Below, piece after piece: positions 1 through 5,014 of a DNA stretch of 7,260 nucleotides (positions within the stretch are counted from its first letter, which is position 1; every line of letters starts with the position of its first letter). Source of the DNA: Synechococcaceae bacterium WB8_1B_136 (GTDB lineage: Bacteria; Cyanobacteriota; Cyanobacteriia; PCC-6307; Cyanobiaceae); the NCBI GenBank assembly GCA_010029175.1, contig RGNC01000100.1, forward strand, positions 1 to 7,260, given 5' to 3'. A program made the position numbers and the translations under genes. The notes beneath the pieces are model-generated. The model made no database searches, was not told the DNA's origin, and saw only the letters and a list, made by a program, of their open reading frames with translations.

Positions 1-1010
1 TGCAGCTCCGCCTGCCGCAGCACCGCGGTGATCGCCTCCACCACCAGCTCGTGCTCGCGCCGGTCCTTGTCGGAGTGGAGCAGCTGATCGGCGCCGGGGC
101 CGATCGGGGCGGTGCCGGCCAAGGCATCGCTGCGCAGCTGGCCCTGGCGCACGGTGAGCAGCCGCTCCGGGGAGGCCCCCAGCAGGGCCGAGCCGTCGCC
201 CTGCTGCCACAGGAACCGGCAGCTGCCGCTCTGGCTCTGGCGCAACTGGGCCAGCAGGGTGAGCGGATCCAGGGGGGCATCCAGCAGCAACTGCTGCCGC
301 ACCGCCAGCACCAGCTTGCGCAGGGTGCCGCTCTCCACCAGGGCCAGCCCCTGCTCCACGGCGCGGCGGTAGCCGCTGTGCCAGGGGGAGCGGCTGTGCA
401 GGCCCGGGCCGCGGCTGCGGCCTGATCCGGCCTGGGGTTCCGCGGGCAGGGTGTTCAACAGCCGGGCCTGTTCCCACAGCTCTTCGGCGATGGAGCGGGC
501 GGTGACCTCCCCCCCCAGGCTGCGCTGGAGCCGCAGCCAGCAATGGCGACCCTGGCGGCTCAGCTGCCAGCGGGGCAGCACCGCCTGCACCCCGGGCACG
601 CCCTCCCCCTCCTGCAGGGGGCTGTCGAAGAAGGAAAACGCCAGCAGGATCCTCGGCCGGGCCAGGGGCGGGCAGGCCTGGGGGGACGCCAGGCGGCTGA
701 GGCTCACGGCGCTGAAGCGCTGGGCCAGTTCAAAGCGCCGCGGGCCGCTCAGCTCCAGGCTGTTGGTGCGCCCGCTGGCGGCCAGGCACAGGCCCGGTGC
801 GCTGTCCCAGAGGAAGCGGAAGCGCTCGCCCTCCTCGAGCTGGGGCAGCAGCGCCAGCGGGTCGCGGCCGGGCAGGGGCACAGCCAGGCTGAGCACGCCA
901 TCGCCCTCCAGCTGGCGGGCCCCATGGGCTGCCGCCGCCAGCAGATCGGAGAAGGAAGTTGTGACGCTGGGTGGAGCCTGCACCGGAGGCGGGCCGAAGC
1001 GGCTGCTCAA
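1..1010 (-). CDS. menF: Isochorismate synthase MenF, C-terminus cut off by left edge
   Basis: Converts chorismate to isochorismate, the entry step to phylloquinone, in the cytoplasm. The minus frame stays open from about 1010 to base 1 and gives 336 whole codons, so roughly the last quarter of the protein is outside the window. It belongs to the chorismate-binding family (MenF/EntC/TrpE). The core begins near residue 205: KLVLAVRQ, whose K232 matches the catalytic base (K190 in E. coli MenF, K147 in EntC); GASPERLL, whose E282 lies 50 residues on, the same spacing as K190-E240; DALAGTAPIG at about 295-304; and SDKDRREHELVV, whose E319 is the expected Mg ligand. The last metal ligand is off the edge. 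There is no in-frame ATG at the 5' end. I chose TTG at 1010 because GGGAAGG lies 9 nt upstream; GTG at 983 is the alternative. It diverges from menA. MenF is preferred over an anthranilate-type synthase because of the other men genes here. Confidence 0.9.
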   Translation of the reverse strand, partial: MSSRFGPPPVQAPPSVTTSFSDLLAAAAHGARQLEGDGVLSLAVPLPGRDPLALLPQLEEGERFRFLWDSAPGLCLAASGRTNSLELSGPRRFELAQRFSAVSLSRLASPQACPPLARPRILLAFSFFDSPLQEGEGVPGVQAVLPRWQLSRQGRHCWLRLQRSLGGEVTARSIAEELWEQARLLNTLPAEPQAGSGRSRGPGLHSRSPWHSGYRRAVEQGLALVESGTLRKLVLAVRQQLLLDAPLDPLTLLAQLRQSQSGSCRFLWQQGDGSALLGASPERLLTVRQGQLRSDALAGTAPIGPGADQLLHSDKDRREHELVVEAITAVLRQAEL

Positions 1011-1019
1011 ATGTATGGG

Positions 1020-1026
1020 CCTTCCC
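1020..1026 (-). promoter_or_regulatory. Putative ribosome binding site for menF
   Basis: Read on the minus strand this is GGGAAGG, followed by 9 nt and then TTG (1010-1008). It is the only purine-rich motif at a useful distance from a possible menF start, and it favours TTG over the downstream GTG at 983, which has no such motif. Many cyanobacterial genes lack a Shine-Dalgarno sequence, so this is modest evidence. Confidence 0.4.
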
Positions 1027-1036
1027 GCTCCGCCCG

Positions 1037-2038
1037 TTGCCGGCACCCACGTCCGAGCCCCAGGTCGTCGCAAGCCTTCACGCCTCCGAAGGCGCGGATC
1101 GACGGCGTCTGTGGAAGGCCGCGATCAAGTGGCCGATGTATGCCGTGGCGGTGATGCCGGTGCTGCTGGCGGCCGGCTGGCGCCTGGGCCACGGCGAGCT
1201 GGTGCGCCTTGATCAGCTGCTGCTGTTCCTGGTGGCGGCGGTGCTGCTGCTGGCCTGGGAAAACCTGGCCAACGATGTGTTCGATGCCGACACGGGCGTG
1301 GACACCCACGGCAAGCCCCACTCCGTGGTGAACCTCACCGGCCGCCGCGACCGGGTGGCCCTGCTGGCCAACGGCGCCCTGCTGCTGGGCCTGGCGCTGA
1401 TGGCGCTGGTGGCCCTGCGCAGCAACCCGGCGGTGCTGGCGCTGGTGCTGGCCTGTTGCGGCATTGGCTACGCCTACCAGGGGCCTCCCTTCCGCCTGGG
1501 CTATCGCGGCCTGGGGGAACCCCTCTGCTGGCTGGCCTTCGGGCCTCTGGCCACCGCTGCCGGCCTGCTGGCCCTGGCCCCTGCTGCCGAAGCCGCCGCC
1601 CAGGGCGTGCCCTGGCGGGCGGCCCTGGAGCTTGGCAGCGGTCCAGCCCTGGCCACCACGCTGGTGCTGTTCTGCTCCCATTTCCACCAGGTGGAGGAAG
1701 ACGCGGCCCATGGCAAGCGCTCGCCTGCGGTGCGGCTGGGCACGGGCCGTGCGGCGGCCCTGGTGCCCTGGTTTGTGGCCGGCACCCTGGCCTGCGAGTG
1801 GGCGCCGGTGCTGGTGGGGCAATGGCCGCTCACGGCGCTGCTGGGGGCCGCCGGGCTGCCCCAGGCCCAGGCTTTGGTCCGACTGTTGCGGGAGCACCAC
1901 CGGCAGCCCGATCGCATCGTGGGCAGCAAGTTCCTGGCAATCCGCTTCCAGGCCCTCAACGGCCTGGGGCTCGCGCTGGGATTGGCCCTTGGCCCCGTGC
2001 TGGCCCCCCTGCTGGGTCCGCTGGCCGGGGGGCGCTGA
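1037..2038 (+). CDS. menA: 1,4-dihydroxy-2-naphthoate phytyltransferase MenA
   Basis: Integral membrane UbiA-family prenyltransferase that joins DHNA to a phytyl chain with loss of CO2, giving demethylphylloquinone. Counting from TTG 1037 (333 aa), the first Asp-rich motif NDVFDADTGVD is at residues 79-89 and fits the MenA form NDxxDxxxGxD that binds Mg-diphosphate. The second, around E220-D222 in HFHQVEEDAAHGKRSPAVRLG, matches the cyanobacterial MenA second motif. Several long hydrophobic segments rich in Leu, Ala and Val fit the multi-helix UbiA fold, and the helix entry KWPMYAVAVMPVLLAAGW is typical of the family. The start is uncertain. The first in-frame ATG (1136) lies inside the first membrane segment, so a TTG (1037), CTG (1109) or GTG (971) must be used; 971 would overlap the 5' end of menF. 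The stop overlaps the menC ATG by one base, indicating translational coupling. Confidence 0.93.
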   Translation: MPAPTSEPQVVASLHASEGADRRRLWKAAIKWPMYAVAVMPVLLAAGWRLGHGELVRLDQLLLFLVAAVLLLAWENLANDVFDADTGVDTHGKPHSVVNLTGRRDRVALLANGALLLGLALMALVALRSNPAVLALVLACCGIGYAYQGPPFRLGYRGLGEPLCWLAFGPLATAAGLLALAPAAEAAAQGVPWRAALELGSGPALATTLVLFCSHFHQVEEDAAHGKRSPAVRLGTGRAAALVPWFVAGTLACEWAPVLVGQWPLTALLGAAGLPQAQALVRLLREHHRQPDRIVGSKFLAIRFQALNGLGLALGLALGPVLAPLLGPLAGGR

Positions 2039-3114
2039 TGGCAGGTCGGGCGCTGCGGCTGCAGTGGCGCCCCTTTGCCTTTGCGCTGCCGCGGGCCCTG
2101 GTGACAGCCCACGGAGCCGTGCAGGAGCGACGGGGTTGGCTGTTGCGGCTGGAGGATGGCGACGGCCGGGTGGGCTGGGGCGAAGCGGCGCCTCTCGATC
2201 AGCAGCCTGAGGCGTTGGGGCCCAGGGACGACCATGACGCCCTGGCCACTGTCATTTGTCAGCTTGGGGCCCACCAGGAATGGCAGACGCTGGATGAGGC
2301 CTTGCCGCAACTGCCTGGGCCCTTGGCCTTTGCCATCGGTGCCGCCCTGGCCGAGTTGGACGGCCTTGTGGGGGGACCTGCGGGGTGGCTGGCGGCGCCT
2401 CGATCAGCCTTGCTTCTGCCAGCTGGCAGGGCCGCATTGCCGGCTCTCGAGCGTGCTCTGCACCACGACATGCTGCAATCTGTCAGCAATTACCCCGCCG
2501 CCAACCTGGTCGGGAACCATGTCTCCAAGGCTGAGCCCCCATTGCCTTCACCGCCCTTCACCGTGAAGTGGAAGGTTGCGACCGGTGATGACCGGGAGGA
2601 ACGGGACCTGCTCGAGACGCTGTTGAAGCGGTTGCCTGCAGGTTCACGTCTGCGGCTGGATGCCAATTGTGGGTGGCGCCGCCCCGAAGCGATTGCCTGG
2701 GCCGAACGGCTTGCTGCGGAGCCGGCGTTGGAATGGCTGGAGCAACCGCTTCCGACCGATGATCTCGAAGGCCTGGAGCATCTGGCGCGTCTGCTGCCGG
2801 TGGCATTGGATGAGTCCTTAGCCCAGCAACCGGTGTTGCGACAGCGCTGGAAGGGATGGCAGGTCCGCCGCCCGGCACTAGAGGGCGACCCGCGGCCGTT
2901 GTTGGCTGATCTCCAACGAGGATCTCCTCACTTGATGGTGAGCACGGCCTTCGAAACGGGCATCGGACGGCGTTGGTTGGAGCACCTGGCCGCCTTGCAG
3001 CTTCGGGGGCCTACCCCTACAGCCCCCGGCTTAGCCCAGGGCTGGTGCCCACCGGGCGAACTGTTTGTTGCTGATCCGCAACGGGTGTGGCAGGGGGCGC
3101 GATGCAGCCGCTGA
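2038..3114 (+). CDS. menC: o-Succinylbenzoate synthase MenC
   Basis: Enolase-superfamily enzyme that dehydrates SHCHC to o-succinylbenzoate in the cytoplasm. From ATG 2038 it has 358 residues; E. coli MenC is about 320. The N-terminal capping part carries GWGEAAPLD. The barrel then shows VKWK, whose K179 is the expected general base (K133 in E. coli), and the metal ligands D208 in LDAN, E235 in WLEQP and D258 in LDES. The E-to-D spacing of 23 equals that of E. coli. STAFETGIG at 302-310 corresponds to the SSSxESxxG substrate loop. At the place of the second catalytic lysine (E. coli K235 in VIKP), this protein reads QVRRP, so R278 stands in for Lys. The ATG overlaps the menA stop by 1 nt, and the 3' end overlaps menE by 13 nt. 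The frame is intact. The pathway context makes OSB synthase much more likely than another enolase-family activity. Confidence 0.92.
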   Translation: MAGRALRLQWRPFAFALPRALVTAHGAVQERRGWLLRLEDGDGRVGWGEAAPLDQQPEALGPRDDHDALATVICQLGAHQEWQTLDEALPQLPGPLAFAIGAALAELDGLVGGPAGWLAAPRSALLLPAGRAALPALERALHHDMLQSVSNYPAANLVGNHVSKAEPPLPSPPFTVKWKVATGDDREERDLLETLLKRLPAGSRLRLDANCGWRRPEAIAWAERLAAEPALEWLEQPLPTDDLEGLEHLARLLPVALDESLAQQPVLRQRWKGWQVRRPALEGDPRPLLADLQRGSPHLMVSTAFETGIGRRWLEHLAALQLRGPTPTAPGLAQGWCPPGELFVADPQRVWQGARCSR

Positions 3115-4373
3115 TCTTGACCCCCTCTGCCTTCAGTGATGCGGCAGCGGCGGGCATGGTCCTGGAAGAGGCCTGGCGGCAGCACAGGCAGGTGGGCCTT
3201 GGGGCCTTGGAGGATCGGGACGACCTGCGACGGGCACTCGGCCTGGGGGATGGCCTGTCACCGCGGGGTCTGCAGATGGGAGCCGCGGTGGTGGTGGGCA
3301 GTGGTGGCAGCAGTGGTCGGCGTCGCTGGTGCGTACAACCCTTGTCCCACCTGGAGGCATCAGCAAAGGCCACGGGGCGTTGGCTCCAGGCCCAGGGGGT
3401 GGATCCGAGCAGCTGCCTGCATCTCAACGCCCTTCCTCTCCACCATGTCAGTGGCCTTATGCCTCTGGTGCGATGTCGCCAGTGGGGAGCTCAGCTGCGC
3501 TGGCTTCCCCCGTCGTTGCTGCGGCGACCAGCTCAGCTGGCCGCCGCCTTACCCCTCGACGACCCGCACACGAAACCGGTGCTGCTCTCCCTCGTGCCTA
3601 CCCTGCTGCGGCGATTTCTCGCCGATCCGATCGCCCTTGACTGGCTGCGACGTTGTCGGGTGATTTGGGTGGGTGGTGCTCCCCTGGAGGCCAGAGATGC
3701 CTCTGTGGCCCGTCGGTCGGGTTTGCCTATTTCTCCATGCTACGGGGCCACGGAAACGGCGGCGATGGTGTGCGCGCTTACGCCGGAGCAGTTCTTGGCC
3801 GGTACACAAGGTTGTGGTCACCCCCTGCACGACGTAGATCTGAGGCTGGATCCTGCCTCTAGCGCTCTGGAGGTGCACTGTCAAAGGCTCAGCCCAGGCT
3901 GGCTAAAGGACGGCCAGCTCGTGCCTCTGCCCCAGCCGCAACCGGGTTGGTGGCGCAGCGGTGATGGTGCCAAGCTCACGGCCGGCGGGCTGCAGATCCT
4001 TGGACGGCTGGATGGTGCCATCCACAGCGGTGGCGAAACCCTGTTCCTTGAGATGTTGGAGGCCCGCCTGACAGCGGAAGCCGAGGCGGCGGGGCTTGGG
4101 CTGCAAAAACTGATGCTGCTGGGGGTGCCGGACCAGGTCTGGGGCGAGCGGCTCGTGGCGCTCTTGCAAACTGTTCCTGGCACCAGCCCGGCCGATCTGA
4201 TCGGGGGCCTCCAACGGCTGGTGGTCCGTTGGAGGCCCGCAGAACGCCCCCGCCAGTGGCAACACTGTCCTGAGCTGGCAGTCAATTGCCAGGGCAAATG
4301 GGAGCGACACTACTGGCGCCAGTGGCTGCAGGCCCGAGAACTGCTGTCGCCGGCGAGACCATCTCAATCCTGA
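3102..4373 (+). CDS. menE: o-Succinylbenzoate-CoA ligase MenE
   Basis: Adenylate-forming (ANL superfamily) enzyme that activates OSB with ATP and CoA to OSB-CoA, the substrate of MenB. From ATG 3102 it has 423 residues, slightly short for the family (E. coli MenE is about 450). Motifs in order: the Ser/Gly-rich P-loop GSGGSSGRRR at 66-75; YGATET at 214-219 (the YGxTE adenine/Mg motif); SGD at 286-288, the ribose-binding Asp; GRLDGAIHSGGE at 301-312, the hinge between the two domains; and K399 in CQGKW, the C-terminal lysine used for adenylation. The P-loop has RRRW where PKG is usual. The start overlaps menC by 13 nt and has an AGGGGG stretch just upstream; an in-frame GTG at 3087 would add five residues. 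It is the last gene of the menA-menC-menE run and converges on the thioesterase gene. Confidence 0.91.
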   Translation: MQPLILTPSAFSDAAAAGMVLEEAWRQHRQVGLGALEDRDDLRRALGLGDGLSPRGLQMGAAVVVGSGGSSGRRRWCVQPLSHLEASAKATGRWLQAQGVDPSSCLHLNALPLHHVSGLMPLVRCRQWGAQLRWLPPSLLRRPAQLAAALPLDDPHTKPVLLSLVPTLLRRFLADPIALDWLRRCRVIWVGGAPLEARDASVARRSGLPISPCYGATETAAMVCALTPEQFLAGTQGCGHPLHDVDLRLDPASSALEVHCQRLSPGWLKDGQLVPLPQPQPGWWRSGDGAKLTAGGLQILGRLDGAIHSGGETLFLEMLEARLTAEAEAAGLGLQKLMLLGVPDQVWGERLVALLQTVPGTSPADLIGGLQRLVVRWRPAERPRQWQHCPELAVNCQGKWERHYWRQWLQARELLSPARPSQS

Positions 4374-4376
4374 GCC

Positions 4377-4865
4377 TCAAAGGGGCCTGACCGCATCGCT
4401 CAAACCGGAAGCTTCCAACCATTGATGTATGGGCTGGGGCAGAGGGCAACGGCGACGGGTGCTGGACTGAATGGCGATATGGCGCATGAGCCCCTGGGCC
4501 ACCAAGCGCTCCTCCAGGAGGAACCTGTATGTCACTTCAAAGGAGTAGGCGTCGAGAATCACCGGCAGCAGCTGTACCAGCAATCGATCGCCGCAGCGCA
4601 GAGGTTGTTTGTAATCAGCCCGGCAATGAATGATTGGCACGGCTACCGCAGGATCTGTCGATTGGGCACTCGGAAACACATCCAAGGTCTCCAGGCCGAA
4701 GCGATCGAGGCTCTCCTCCCAGGCTTCGTGGCACCAGCGCAGCAACTGGTGAAAATGCATCACCCCGGCCGCGTCGGTGTCACCAAAACGAACTGAACGC
4801 GTGAGTCGCAACCAGGGAGCGGTGGAGCTGCCATGGGGGCTGGCACCTGCAGAGTTGTTGTCCAA
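4377..4865 (-). CDS. Hotdog-fold thioesterase, probable DHNA-CoA thioesterase
   Basis: Probably hydrolyses 1,4-dihydroxy-2-naphthoyl-CoA to DHNA, the step between MenB and MenA; the Synechocystis representative is Slr0204. The 162-residue protein is a single 4-hydroxybenzoyl-CoA thioesterase-type hotdog domain. The N-terminal motif VRFGDTDAAGVMHF at 25-38 contains D31, the second Asp of DTD, which aligns with catalytic D17 of Pseudomonas 4HBT in FGDCDPAG. It is followed by the helix HQLLRWCHEAWEESL and later YKQPLRCGDRL, both typical of the family. The first codon in frame is TTG at 4865 and no ATG is available before the motif, so residues 1-17 may be a non-conserved extension. A GAGAGGG lies about 10 nt upstream. 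It is convergent with menE, with three bases between the stops, and downstream of the large gene on the same strand. Motif and location support DHNA-CoA as substrate; a general acyl-CoA thioesterase cannot be excluded. Confidence 0.85.
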   Translation of the reverse strand: MDNNSAGASPHGSSTAPWLRLTRSVRFGDTDAAGVMHFHQLLRWCHEAWEESLDRFGLETLDVFPSAQSTDPAVAVPIIHCRADYKQPLRCGDRLLVQLLPVILDAYSFEVTYRFLLEERLVAQGLMRHIAIQSSTRRRCPLPQPIHQWLEASGLSDAVRPL

Positions 4866-4879
4866 AATCTTTTATCCCT

Positions 4880-4925
4880 CTCAGGCTATGGCGCTCAGTC
4901 TGCCGGCCCGGGGAGCATTCCTGAG
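4880..4925. repeat. Nested inverted repeat in the gap before the thioesterase gene
   Basis: Outer arms CTCAGG (4880-4885) and CCTGAG (4920-4925) enclose inner arms GCTC (4893-4896) and GAGC (4913-4916), with a CCGG-C-CCGG core in the loop. The unpaired sides are 7 and 3 nt, so the predicted stem is interrupted. It could be leader structure for the thioesterase mRNA or a processing or termination element for the gene upstream. No U-tract follows on either strand. Confidence 0.3.
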
Positions 4926-4954
4926 CTTGAGTGTCGCATCTCAGAAGCCGGTTC

Positions 4955-4979
4955 CACCAAAGCCCGAAGGGGGCGTGGT
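4955..4979 (-). terminator. Possible hairpin terminator of the large minus-strand gene
   Basis: About 35 nt past the stop of the large gene, the minus strand reads CCAC-GCCC-CCTTC-GGGC-TTT-GTGG-like. It can form a 4-bp GCCC/GGGC stem with a CCTTC loop, extended by CCAC/GTGG across a three-base TTT bulge. Position and GC content fit a transcript end, but there is no run of T after the stem, so an intrinsic terminator is only a possibility. Confidence 0.28.
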
Positions 4980-5014
4980 GCGACTGTTTCATCCATCTTC
5001 CCGGGACGCTGCTG

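Larger units (their letters stand above)
4866..5014. other. Intergenic gap with two imperfect inverted repeats
   Basis: A 149-nt stretch between the stop of the large minus-strand gene and the start of the thioesterase gene. I see no convincing coding frame. It holds a nested inverted repeat (4880-4925) and a GC-rich hairpin (4955-4979), listed separately, and an AT-rich patch GATAAAAGATTTT just ahead of the thioesterase TTG. A promoter for the thioesterase gene could lie here, but no -35/-10 pair is clear. Confidence 0.5.

Noticed and set aside
984..1036. Divergent promoter between menF and menA
   Set aside because: A promoter is expected somewhere here, but no -35/-10 pair with acceptable spacing could be picked out on either strand, so no site is annotated.
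451..1212. Long plus-strand open frame of 253 codons opposite menF
   Set aside because: Its translation is Arg/Ser/Ala-rich low-complexity sequence typical of the wrong strand of high-GC DNA, and the minus strand there encodes a clear MenF with catalytic motifs.
1007..1900. Long minus-strand open frame of 297 codons opposite menA
   Set aside because: It is Gln/Gly/His/Arg-rich with no recognisable motif. The plus strand encodes a well-motifed MenA, and such antisense frames are expected at about 75% GC.
1464..2310. Further overlapping open frames on both strands across the menA/menC junction
   Set aside because: They are Trp/Pro/Arg-rich shadows of menA and menC with no family signature and no sensible starts.
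4566..4576. Possible HIP1 palindromes (GCGATCGC), frequent in many cyanobacteria
   Set aside because: Only partial matches such as CGATCGCC (around 3622, 4565 and 5237) and GCGATCGA (around 4700) were found; no full octamer was seen.
4422..4796. Plus-strand open frame of 124 codons inside the thioesterase region
   Set aside because: The opposite strand carries an intact hotdog domain with the DTDAAG catalytic motif; the plus frame shows no motif.
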